Source of the DNA: SHZI01 sp040080965
GTDB lineage: Bacteria; Pseudomonadota; Gammaproteobacteria; Steroidobacterales; GCA-2729495
Assembly: GCA_040080965.1 (NCBI GenBank)
Contig: JBEBHH010000002.1
Span: 62,001-126,000 of the forward strand
Reading direction: 5' to 3'
Length of the DNA stretch: 64,000 nt
The notes under the pieces are model-generated. The model did no database searches, had not been told where the DNA came from, and was given only the letters and a program-made list of their open reading frames with translations. The position numbers and the translations under genes were made by a program. How positions within the stretch are numbered: the first letter of the stretch is position 1; every line of letters begins with the position of its first letter. Positions 16,856 through 24,847 of the stretch are shown piece by piece.

Positions 16856-19170
16856 CTGGCGCTCGCCACCGCAACCCGATCGATCTTCCTCCAGCCCCGG
16901 GGCAACAGGCCGCCGCGCTGGCTGCGCGCGCCCCGGTACTCCGCCAGATCCTTCGGAGCCAGCGTCATCGTGCGCTGGTTACTGAACAGCAACAGCGACT
17001 GTCCGGGCTCCAGCACCACGACGGCGGTCAACTGCTCCTCGCCTGCCTTGAACTTGCGGGACGAGATGCCAAAGATCTTGTTGCCCTTGCCACGGGGCAG
17101 CTCCGGCAGCTCAGCAGCAGGGAATACCAGGAGCCGGCCCTCGGAGCTGAGCGCGGCCACCAGCGCAGCCCCCGGAAACTCCAGGCCCGCTACCGGTGAG
17201 GGAATCAGCACGTCCCCACCCTCGGGCACGCGCAGGCAGGCCTTTCCGGCGCGATTGCGGGAGTGCAGTTCGCCAAGCCTCACGAAAAACCCGTAGCCCG
17301 CATTACTGGCCACCAGCCAGCGCATTTCGGGATCGCCCAGCAGGACGCCACGGAAACTGGAGCCAGGCGCAGGATTGAGCCGCCCCGTGAGCGGCTCTCC
17401 CTGCCCCCGCGCTGACGGCAATGAATGGGCGGGCAGGCAATAGGCGCGGCCCGCGCTGTCGAGGAACACGGCCTGCTGGTTGCTCTTCCCCGGAGCGGAA
17501 CTCAGGTAGCTGTCCCCGGACTTGTAGCTCAGGCTGACGGGGTCGATGTCGTGGCCCTTGGCGGCCCGGACCCAGCCGCTCGTCGACAGCACCACCGTCA
17601 CGGGCTCGCTCGCCACCAGCTCGGTCTCGGCGATGGCCTGGGCAGCCTCCCGCTCAACGATGACCGTGCGCCGTGCATCCCCGTGCTTTTCCGCCAGGGC
17701 CAGCAGCTCATCCCGGATCAGGTTCTTCAGCTTCACCGCGCTCTTGAGAATCTGCTGCAGGCCGTCCCGTTCCTTCGCGAGCTCCTTCTGCTCGGTCCGG
17801 ATCTCGATTTCCTCCAGCTTGGCCAGCTGCCGCAGCCGGAGGTTGAGGATCGACTCGGCCTGGGCGTCGCTGATGCCGAAGCGCTTCATCAGCATGTCCT
17901 TCGGCTTGTCCTCCCTGCGGATGATGCGGATCACCTCGTCGATGTTGAGGTAGGCGATCAGCAGGCCCTCGAGGATGTGCAACCGGTCCTCGACCTTGGC
18001 CAGGCGATACTGGAGACGGCGCTTTACCGTGCCAGTGCGGAACTGGAGCCACTCGGCGAGCAGCCCCTTGAGGTCACGGACCGACGGGCGGCCGTCGAGC
18101 CCGATCACATTGATGTTCACCCGGAGCGTGCGTTCCAGGTCGGTCGTGGCATAGAGGTGGCTCATCAACGCCTCGACGTCCACCTTGCCGGACTTGGGCG
18201 TGATTACCAGCCGTGTCGGATTCTCGTGATCAGACTCGTCGCGGAGGTCTTCGACCAGCGGCAGCTTCTTCGCCTGCCGCTGGGCATCAATCTGCTCCAG
18301 CACCTTGCTGCCCGAAACCTGGAACGGCAGGTTGGTGATGATGATGTCATCCTCATCGCGCTCCCAGGTGGCGCGGAGCCTCAGGGTGCCATTGCCCGTG
18401 GCATAGATTTCGTTGAGCTCCTTGCGCGGCGTCACGAGCTCGCCGCCAGTGGGAAAGTCCGGGCCCTTGATGTGCTGACAGAGCTGCTTGACGGTGGTGT
18501 CGGGCTCCTCCAGGAGGCGCACCAGCGCAGTGACGACCTCGCGCAGGTTGTGGGGCGGGATGTCCGTGGACATGCCGACCGCAATGCCGCTGGTGCCATT
18601 AAGCAGCAGGTTCGGCAGCTGCGCCGGCAGCAGCACGGGCTCCTGGAGCGTGCCGTCGAAGTTCGGCGCCCACTCCACCGTGCCCTGGTCGAGCTCGTCC
18701 AGCAGGATCGCCGCGTAGGGAGTCAGGCGCGCCTCGGTGTAGCGCATCGCCGCAAAGGACTTCGGGTCGTCGGCCGAGCCCCAGTTGCCCTGCCCGTCGA
18801 CGATCGGGTAGCGGTAGGCGAAGGCCTGGGCCATGTGGACCATGGCCTCGTAGCACGCCGAGTCCCCGTGCGGATGGAACTTGCCGATCACGTCGCCGAC
18901 CGTGCGCGCCGACTTCTTGTGCTTGGTCGCCGCCAGCAGGCCCAGCTCGCTCATGGCGTAGATGATGCGGCGCTGGACAGGCTTCAGGCCGTCGCCAATG
19001 TGCGGCAGGGCCCGGTCGAGAATGACGTACATCGAGTAATCGAGGTACGCCTTTTCCGTGAAGGTGCGGAGCGGGAGCTTCTCGACGGTATCGAACTGCA
19101 GGCGGTTCTGCAGGACTGCCGGGGGGCCGCCCTTGCCGGATTTCGACGACGATGACTTTCGGGTACCCAT
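16852..19170 (-). CDS. parC: DNA topoisomerase IV subunit A
   Basis: ParC is the DNA cleavage and religation subunit of topoisomerase IV, which decatenates daughter chromosomes. In the 772-residue protein the catalytic Tyr is Tyr144 in AAMRYTEARL. The quinolone-resistance region reads HPHGDSACYEAM, with Ser104 and Glu108 equivalent to the wild-type Ser80 and Glu84 of E. coli. C-terminal beta-pinwheel repeats follow. The ATG at 19170 leaves a 5-base gap after parE; a longer frame to 19212 would overlap parE. The stop TAG shares a CTAG with the convergent FimV-like gene. Confidence 0.97.
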   Translation of the reverse strand: MGTRKSSSSKSGKGGPPAVLQNRLQFDTVEKLPLRTFTEKAYLDYSMYVILDRALPHIGDGLKPVQRRIIYAMSELGLLAATKHKKSARTVGDVIGKFHPHGDSACYEAMVHMAQAFAYRYPIVDGQGNWGSADDPKSFAAMRYTEARLTPYAAILLDELDQGTVEWAPNFDGTLQEPVLLPAQLPNLLLNGTSGIAVGMSTDIPPHNLREVVTALVRLLEEPDTTVKQLCQHIKGPDFPTGGELVTPRKELNEIYATGNGTLRLRATWERDEDDIIITNLPFQVSGSKVLEQIDAQRQAKKLPLVEDLRDESDHENPTRLVITPKSGKVDVEALMSHLYATTDLERTLRVNINVIGLDGRPSVRDLKGLLAEWLQFRTGTVKRRLQYRLAKVEDRLHILEGLLIAYLNIDEVIRIIRREDKPKDMLMKRFGISDAQAESILNLRLRQLAKLEEIEIRTEQKELAKERDGLQQILKSAVKLKNLIRDELLALAEKHGDARRTVIVEREAAQAIAETELVASEPVTVVLSTSGWVRAAKGHDIDPVSLSYKSGDSYLSSAPGKSNQQAVFLDSAGRAYCLPAHSLPSARGQGEPLTGRLNPAPGSSFRGVLLGDPEMRWLVASNAGYGFFVRLGELHSRNRAGKACLRVPEGGDVLIPSPVAGLEFPGAALVAALSSEGRLLVFPAAELPELPRGKGNKIFGISSRKFKAGEEQLTAVVVLEPGQSLLLFSNQRTMTLAPKDLAEYRGARSQRGGLLPRGWRKIDRVAVASAS

Positions 19171-19175
19171 TGGCG

Positions 19176-21062
19176 TCAGATCTCGGCCAGGTTGCCCTTG
19201 GTCTCGAGCCACGTCCGGCGGTCTCCCGAACGCTTCTTGGCGAGGAGCATGTCGAGCAGCTGCTCGGTGTCATCGCTGGCGTCGATCGTCAGCTGCACGA
19301 GCCGACGGGAGTCGGGCAGCATGGTAGTTTCCCGGAGCTGCAGGGGATTCATCTCGCCGAGGCCCTTGAAGCGGGTCACCGTGGGCCTGGCGCGGACGCC
19401 TTCGGCGGCCAGCCGGTCGAGGACGCCCTGGCGCTCCGCCTCGTCCAGCGCGTAGTACACGTCCTTGCCAACATCGATCCGGAACAAGGGCGGCATGGCC
19501 GCGTAGACGTGGCCCGCACGGACCAGCTGGGGAAAGTGCCGGACGAACAGCGCGCAGATCAGGGTGGAAATGTGCAGCCCGTCCGAGTCGGCATCCGCGA
19601 GGATGCACACCTTGTGGTAGCGGAGGCCGGTGAGATCGGCGCTGCCCGGCTCGGCGCCGATCGCGAGGCTGATGTTGCTGATCTCCTGGGAGGCCAGCAG
19701 TTCCCCCTGGTCGACCTCCCAGGTGTTCAGGATCTTCCCGCGAAGGGGCAGGACCGCCTGGAACTCCCGGTCGCGGGCCTGCTTCGCGGAACCGCCGGCA
19801 GAATCGCCCTCCACCAGGAAGACCTCGCAGCGTTCCGGATCCGTGCTGGTGCAGTCGGCCAGCTTGCCGGGCAGCACGGGCCCGCTGGTGATCTTCTTGC
19901 GGATGACGACTTTCGCGGCCTTGGAGCGGCGCTGGGCGGCGAGAATCGCACGCTCGGCGATCTGGTCGCCGGCATCCGTGTGCTGGTTGAGCCACAGCGA
20001 GAAGGAGTCCTTCACGACGCCACCTACGAAGGTGGCGCACTCCCGGGAGCTGAGGCGCTCCTTGGTCTGGCCCGAGAACTGGGGCTCCTGCATCTTGACC
20101 GACAGCACGTACTGCAGTCCGTCCCACACGTCGTCCGGGGACAGCTTCACGCCCCTCGGCAGCAGGTTCCGGAACTCGCAATAGTCACGCAGCGCGTCGG
20201 TCAGGCCGGTACGCAGGCCGCCGACGTGGGTGCCGCCCTGGGCCGTTGGAATCAGGTTGACGTAGGACTCGTTGATGGCCGGCATGTCGGTGTCGGCCCA
20301 GGCAATGGCCCACTCCACCTCTTCCCGCTCGCCCTTCATGCTGGCTGCGTAGGGCGGGCCCGGCACCAGCTCCGCATCCGGCAGGCTTTCGGAGAGGTAT
20401 TGCCCGAGTCCACCCTCGTAAAGCCACTCGTGCTGCTGCTCAGGCTTCTCGACCTCGAAGCGGATGCGCAGCCCTGGGCAGAGCACCGCCTTGGCCCGCA
20501 AGACGTGCTTGAGGTCGTTGACTGCGAACTTGTCCGTATCGAAGAACTTCGGATCTGGCCAGAAGCGCAGGGTCGTGCCGGTATTGGCCTTGCCGACGGA
20601 CCCGACCTGCTCGAGCTTTCCGGTGCGTTCGCCGTTCCGGAAGCTCATGTTGTACTCGTGGCCGTCACGCCGGATCCAGACCTCCAGGTTCTTCGACAGC
20701 GCATTCACCACCGACACACCCACACCGTGCAGGCCACCGGAGTACTGGTAGTTATTGTTGGAGAACTTCCCGCCTGCGTGCAGGCGCGTGAGGATGAGCT
20801 CGACCCCGGGGATCTTCTCGGTGGGGTGCTTGTCCACCGGCATGCCACGCCCGTCATCGGCCACCTCGAGGGAGCCATCGGCGTGCAGCTTGACGTCGAT
20901 GCGCTTGCAGTGGCCGGCGAGGGCCTCGTCGACGCTGTTGTCGATGACTTCGTGGGCCAGGTGATTTGGCCGGCTGGTGTCCGTGTACATCCCGGGGCGA
21001 CGGCGCACGGGATCAAGGCCGCTCAGGACCTCGATGTCAGCAGCTTCGTAGCTCTTGGCCAT
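19176..21062 (-). CDS. parE: DNA topoisomerase IV subunit B
   Basis: ParE is the ATPase subunit of topoisomerase IV. The GHKL ATPase motifs are clear: VIDNSVDEALAG, VADDGRGMPV and GGLHGVGVSVVNALS. The TOPRIM motifs are EGDSAGGSAKQ and ADADSDG. At 628 residues it has the normal ParE length and lacks the large GyrB insertion. It is followed by parC after 5 bases, so the two form an operon. The 115 bases between its start and the DUF3501 gene hold no gene. Confidence 0.97.
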   Translation of the reverse strand: MAKSYEAADIEVLSGLDPVRRRPGMYTDTSRPNHLAHEVIDNSVDEALAGHCKRIDVKLHADGSLEVADDGRGMPVDKHPTEKIPGVELILTRLHAGGKFSNNNYQYSGGLHGVGVSVVNALSKNLEVWIRRDGHEYNMSFRNGERTGKLEQVGSVGKANTGTTLRFWPDPKFFDTDKFAVNDLKHVLRAKAVLCPGLRIRFEVEKPEQQHEWLYEGGLGQYLSESLPDAELVPGPPYAASMKGEREEVEWAIAWADTDMPAINESYVNLIPTAQGGTHVGGLRTGLTDALRDYCEFRNLLPRGVKLSPDDVWDGLQYVLSVKMQEPQFSGQTKERLSSRECATFVGGVVKDSFSLWLNQHTDAGDQIAERAILAAQRRSKAAKVVIRKKITSGPVLPGKLADCTSTDPERCEVFLVEGDSAGGSAKQARDREFQAVLPLRGKILNTWEVDQGELLASQEISNISLAIGAEPGSADLTGLRYHKVCILADADSDGLHISTLICALFVRHFPQLVRAGHVYAAMPPLFRIDVGKDVYYALDEAERQGVLDRLAAEGVRARPTVTRFKGLGEMNPLQLRETTMLPDSRRLVQLTIDASDDTEQLLDMLLAKKRSGDRRTWLETKGNLAEI

Positions 21063-21177
21063 CGGAATTCAGGAAAAATCCAGCAACGCGCACAACAACG
21101 GGCGGAATCTTAGAGCACCTGCCGGATTAAGCAAGGAAGGTTGCGGAACGGCGTTGCCGGATGGCGACGCAGGCGCG

Positions 21178-21762
21178 TCAGGCGAGGTCGGCGATCAGCG
21201 ATTCGCGCAGCAGCTCCGGTATGGAGGCGACCCGCACGGTCAGTTCGGGGTGATCCACTCCAGCCGACACGCCGTCACCGGCGCGCAGGGCCCGGATCGC
21301 GGCGCCGGACAGTTCGAAGCGCAGGAAATGCACAGCGGACGTCTTGGTCTCGTTGGCCCGGTCCATGTCCTCGTCGGCGATGGCGTAGACGGGCGCCAGC
21401 GCGCCAACCTGAACCCAGACCCGATCCTCGACGCCCCGGAGCCGGCCGAGGGCTGCCCGGCGTTCATCCTCGCCGGGATACTCGATCAGGAGGGTCGCCT
21501 TCCAGTTCGTCCCGTCGGGGATCAGGGGATTGTAGGCATCCAGCTCGGACTGGATGTCCGCCTGCTCGAAGATACGCTCGGCCCGGAGCATCTCCTGGAC
21601 CTGGTAGTGCATCGTCAGCCGGTCCTCGAAGGACAGCGTGATGTGCTCCCCCAGGGCCAGCCGCCGGTGAGCCTTGTGCTCGATCACCCGCTCGCGGAAC
21701 TCCGGCCGCAATCGCGCGTAGGTCTCCAGGGGGTACAGGTCTGTCCGCGTCAGCTTGTCCAT
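21178..21762 (-). CDS. DUF3501 family protein
   Basis: The 194-residue protein begins MDKLTRTDLYPLETYARLRP, the typical DUF3501 start, and contains LSFEDRLTMHYQVQEMLRAE and AYNPLIPDGTNWKATLLIEY. No catalytic motif, membrane helix or metal site is obvious. The ATG at 21762 was chosen because a frame open to 21888 has no family similarity. It lies 10 bases downstream of an Fe-S protein gene, which in turn follows rubrerythrin, all leftward; DUF3501, this Fe-S protein and rubrerythrin commonly occur together in proteobacteria. A role in peroxide or iron-sulphur stress is inferred only from this context. Confidence 0.85.
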   Translation of the reverse strand: MDKLTRTDLYPLETYARLRPEFRERVIEHKAHRRLALGEHITLSFEDRLTMHYQVQEMLRAERIFEQADIQSELDAYNPLIPDGTNWKATLLIEYPGEDERRAALGRLRGVEDRVWVQVGALAPVYAIADEDMDRANETKTSAVHFLRFELSGAAIRALRAGDGVSAGVDHPELTVRVASIPELLRESLIADLA

Positions 21763-21772
21763 TGGCGACGGA

Positions 21773-23101
21773 TCAGATGCCGTAGGCCTGGCGGAGCAGC
21801 TGGATCGGGTGCGGGTGATCGCCGCGATTGGCAAGTCCGGCGACCTGGGCGCCGGCCATGGGGCAGTCGCTGCAGAAGTGGTCGGCACCGCTCGCCTGCA
21901 CCTGCTCGGCGACGGGGGTGGCGATCTTCACGGACGCTGCCCTGAACTCCGTCTTCACGCCGTAGGTACCGTCGTGGCCGGAGCAACGCTCGATCGGCTC
22001 GACCGTCGTTCCTTGCACGAGCTGGAGCACGTCGCGGGTCTTGAGGCCAATGTTCTGCACCCGCAGGTGACACGGCACGTGGTATGAGACCTTGCCGAGA
22101 GACTTCGCAAAGTCCGTGCGCAGCTTGCCGCCCTTGTGGCGCAGGTAGAGGTAGTTGAAGGGATCGAAGAAGGCGCGCCCGACCGCCTGCACCCGGGCAT
22201 CGCCAGGGAACATCAGCGGGAGTTCCTGCTTGAACATCAGGACGCAGGACGGCACGGGCGCCACGATGTCCCAGCCCTCCGCCACCCACCGGGCGAGTTC
22301 GGGCACGTTGGCATCCTTGGCCCGGGCGACGGAATCGAGATCGCCCAGCTCCAGCTTGGGCATGCCGCAGCACTGTTCAGAGCCCGCCAGCTGCACGGTG
22401 ATGCCGTTGTGACGAAGCACCGCCGCCAGGTCCTCCACCATGTCCGGGAGGTTCCGGTTGCCGTAGCAGGTGGTGTAGAGGATGACCTTGCCGCTGGTGC
22501 CATTCACAGCCTCCACCGGCAGGGCAGGAGCGCCCTGGCGCGCCAGGCGCTGGCGCGCCGAGTCGCTTTCATAACGCGGAATCGGCGCATCCCGGGCCAC
22601 ACCCAGGGTCTTCTCCAGGAGGAGCCGGCCCACCTGGTTGCCGTTGACCGCATTGACGATCTCCGCCACCACGGGAATTCCCGCGATATTGCCCACCTGG
22701 TCGGTGGCCGACAGGATGCGGCTGCGGAGCGGCGCGCCCTCCTCCCGGAAACGCACCGCCTTCGCGCGCAGCATCAGGTGGGGAAAGTCCACATTGAAGG
22801 GATGGGGCGGAACGTAGGGGCACTTCGACATGTAGCACATGTCGCAGAGGTAGCAGTGATCCACCACGTCGGCGAATACGGCCTTGGGAACGCCGTCCAA
22901 CTCGCCCGTGGCGGAGGCATCCACGGCATCGAAGAGCGTGGGAAAGGCGCTGCAGAGGTTGAAGCAGCGGCGGCAGCCGTGGCAGATGTCGAAGACCCGC
23001 TCGAGTTCCTTCTCCAGGGAGTCCCTGCTCCAGAAATCCGGCGATTGCCAGTCGAGCGGGTGGCGGGTGGGTGCGTCGAGGCTGCCTTCACGGGTGGCCA
23101 T
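21773..23101 (-). CDS. (Fe-S)-binding oxidoreductase, GlpC/HdrD-like
   Basis: This cytosolic 442-residue protein has two 4Fe-4S ferredoxin-type motifs near the N-terminus (CHGCRRCFNLC at about residue 40 and CYLCDMCYMSKCP at about 83) and two CCG-type domains in the C-terminal half, seen as QCCGMPKLELG, CHLRVQNIG, CSGHDGTYG and CSDCPMAGAQ. This layout is that of GlpC and heterodisulphide reductase subunit D, which pass electrons between a flavoprotein and a quinone or disulphide. The partner enzyme here is unknown. GAGGGAA precedes the ATG at suitable spacing. It sits between rubrerythrin and DUF3501, so it may supply electrons for peroxide reduction. Confidence 0.88.
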   Translation of the reverse strand: MATREGSLDAPTRHPLDWQSPDFWSRDSLEKELERVFDICHGCRRCFNLCSAFPTLFDAVDASATGELDGVPKAVFADVVDHCYLCDMCYMSKCPYVPPHPFNVDFPHLMLRAKAVRFREEGAPLRSRILSATDQVGNIAGIPVVAEIVNAVNGNQVGRLLLEKTLGVARDAPIPRYESDSARQRLARQGAPALPVEAVNGTSGKVILYTTCYGNRNLPDMVEDLAAVLRHNGITVQLAGSEQCCGMPKLELGDLDSVARAKDANVPELARWVAEGWDIVAPVPSCVLMFKQELPLMFPGDARVQAVGRAFFDPFNYLYLRHKGGKLRTDFAKSLGKVSYHVPCHLRVQNIGLKTRDVLQLVQGTTVEPIERCSGHDGTYGVKTEFRAASVKIATPVAEQVQASGADHFCSDCPMAGAQVAGLANRGDHPHPIQLLRQAYGI

Positions 23102-23217
23102 GGAGATTCCCTCGGAGGACGTGGGCCGTTAGAGGGAAACGCCTCGCGGCGAACCCGCAGGTGCCGGCCGGCGCACCGCATTCGCTTCGGCGGCGCCGGC
23201 CGGAGTTCCGCAATTGC

Positions 23218-23637
23218 CTATTTGCCGAGGGTATCCAGGGCCTTCTGGAAGCGGTTGGCGTGGGAGCGTTCGGCCTTTGCGAGGGTCTCGAACCAGTCGG
23301 CGACCTCGCGGAAGCCTTCGTCACGTGCCGTCTTGGCCATGCCGGGGTACATGTCGGTGTACTCGTGGGTTTCGCCGGCGATGGCGGCCTTCAGGTTGTC
23401 GGACGTGGGACCGATCGGCAGTCCCGTGGCGGGATCACCGACGTCCTTGAGGTAGTCCAGGTGGCCGTGGGCGTGCCCGGTTTCACCCTCCGCCGTCGAG
23501 CGGAATACTGCGGCGACGTCGTTGAAGCCTTCCACGTCGGCCTTGGCTGCGAAATACAGGTAGCGGCGGTTGGCCTGGGACTCGCCCGCGAATGCCGCCT
23601 TCAGGTTGCCTTCGGTCTTGCTGCCCTTGAGTGCCAC
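23218..23637 (-). CDS. rubrerythrin (short, without rubredoxin domain)
   Basis: Rubrerythrins are diiron proteins that reduce hydrogen peroxide under low oxygen. The 139-residue protein is a single ferritin-like four-helix domain whose metal ligands are visible as AGESQAN (Glu19), EGETGH (Glu52, His55), GETHEY (about Glu89 and Glu92) and KAERSH (Glu123, His126). The C-terminal rubredoxin domain of classical rubrerythrin is missing, so electrons must come from another protein; the Fe-S protein gene 116 bases downstream is a candidate. AAGGAG precedes the ATG. A strong promoter with a palindromic operator lies 35-80 bases upstream. Confidence 0.93.
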   Translation of the reverse strand: MALKGSKTEGNLKAAFAGESQANRRYLYFAAKADVEGFNDVAAVFRSTAEGETGHAHGHLDYLKDVGDPATGLPIGPTSDNLKAAIAGETHEYTDMYPGMAKTARDEGFREVADWFETLAKAERSHANRFQKALDTLGK

Positions 23638-23671
23638 TTTGATTTCTCCTTGGCGGTGTTTGAAGCTGGTG

Positions 23672-23716
23672 TTTAGACTTGGTCTAAATATAGGAAGCTG
23701 GCGTCAATTCTGTCAA
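23672..23716 (-). promoter_or_regulatory. sigma-70 type promoter with perfect palindromic operator for the rubrerythrin cluster
   Basis: Reading leftward there is a perfect -35 box TTGACA (23716-23711), an 18-base spacer and a -10 box TATATT (23692-23687). A perfect inverted repeat, TTTAGAC-CAA-GTCTAAA in the transcribed direction (23688-23672), overlaps the -10 box and the expected transcription start. A protein bound there would block RNA polymerase. The regulator is unknown; a dimeric redox- or metal-sensing repressor is likely from the genes it would control. The divergent xseB gene starts 68 bases to the right. Confidence 0.75.
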
Positions 23717-23783
23717 CTGGTTTGACCCCCCTGCTGCCCTGTGCAAACCTCGCGCCGATATTCGCTGGCAACCAGGCATTTGG

Positions 23784-24062
23784 ATGAACACACCCCGACG
23801 CAAGCAACCAGCCAGGAACGTTGACCTGGAAAAAAGCCTCGCCGAGCTTGAGTCAATCGTCGAGCAGCTGGAGTCAGGGGAACTCCCACTCGACAAATCC
23901 CTGAAGGAGTTCGAGCGCGGCGTGCGCCTGAGCCGGGAATGCCAGGGCGCGCTGAAGGATGCGGAGCAGCGGGTCCAGGTGCTGATGGGCGGCGAGCTCA
24001 AGGACTTTGCGTCGGACGGGCCGGAAGCGGCGGGAGACCCGGAAGACGACGAGCCGCTCTAA
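23784..24062 (+). CDS. xseB: exodeoxyribonuclease VII small subunit
   Basis: XseB is the small helical subunit of exonuclease VII, which degrades single-stranded DNA together with XseA. The 92-residue protein contains the family core LEKSLAELESIVEQLESGEL followed by PLDKSLKEFERGVRL. In many gammaproteobacteria xseB is followed by ispA and dxs; here the next gene is on the opposite strand and its 3' end overlaps xseB by 65 bases. The acidic C-terminal tail (GDPEDDEPL) is encoded in the overlap. Confidence 0.93.
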   Translation: MNTPRRKQPARNVDLEKSLAELESIVEQLESGELPLDKSLKEFERGVRLSRECQGALKDAEQRVQVLMGGELKDFASDGPEAAGDPEDDEPL

Positions 24063-24804
24063 CCCGTGCCCGGTTGTCCCCGACGCCCAGGAAGATCTCG
24101 CGAAAGCTCACGTAGACCAGGGCGCCGAGAAAGCAGTACAGCAACGGCACCGCCGGCGGCAGCAGCAGGACGGTGATCACCGGCAACAGGATGAAGAGCA
24201 GGCCGACGCCCAGCATGGGCCCCAGGTTCTTCATCTGGGCGGCGACGCCGGCCTGATAGGCGGCGCGAAACGGCAGGCCCAGCAGGGTTGTGCAGGGAAA
24301 CTGCAGGAGCGACGTGAGGCCGGGAATATTCAGGCCGAAGAACAGCAGTCCCAGCGCGTATGCCGAGTAGACGAACACCTGGCGCAGCGCGACAAACCAG
24401 TTCTCCGAGAGTGCCGTGACCACGTTCCTCTCCGTGTAGACGACGTGCCACCAGGGCACTCCGGGACGGGCGAGGAACAACACCCACACCAGCGCGCAGG
24501 CCACCGCGATGACGACGGAGAACAGCACCAGGCTGGGCCCGTGCCGGCGCAGGGTGGCGAGCACGTCCGTCAGCGATGCGGCGTCGGCCTGGTCGAGACG
24601 GGCGGCGACCAGGATGCTGCCGAAGAAGGCCATCAGCGCAAGGACGCCGCTGACGAGCGGCAGGCGTTGCCCGGCAAAGATGGCGAGACACAGCAGCAGG
24701 ATCAGCCCGAGCCAGACGCTGAGCCCGCGGGCGATGAGACGGAGGGCCTGCACGCTCCAGCGGCGGAGCGCGCCGGGGGACGCCTGGCGGGGTTCGATGA
24801 CCAT
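23998..24804 (-). CDS. unrecognised integral membrane protein
   Basis: A 268-residue protein with about six hydrophobic segments: residues roughly 32-50 (LSVWLGLILLLCLAIFAG), 52-68, 93-112 (SLVLFSVVIAVACALVWVLF), 145-165, 170-190, and 198-232 (a long LLFILLPVITVLLLPPAVPL stretch). The N-terminus is short and basic, and the C-terminus ends in Arg/Pro-rich sequence that overlaps the 3' end of xseB on the other strand. The pattern resembles small conserved proteobacterial membrane proteins of unknown function. No transporter or enzyme motif is visible. It lies 43 bases downstream of the kinase gene in the same direction and could be cotranscribed with it. Confidence 0.75.
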   Translation of the reverse strand: MVIEPRQASPGALRRWSVQALRLIARGLSVWLGLILLLCLAIFAGQRLPLVSGVLALMAFFGSILVAARLDQADAASLTDVLATLRRHGPSLVLFSVVIAVACALVWVLFLARPGVPWWHVVYTERNVVTALSENWFVALRQVFVYSAYALGLLFFGLNIPGLTSLLQFPCTTLLGLPFRAAYQAGVAAQMKNLGPMLGVGLLFILLPVITVLLLPPAVPLLYCFLGALVYVSFREIFLGVGDNRARVRAARRLPGLPPLPARPTQSP

Positions 24805-24847
24805 CAGGCCAAAGTATCACCCCGGTCGGTGCGGCTGAACCGCAGGG

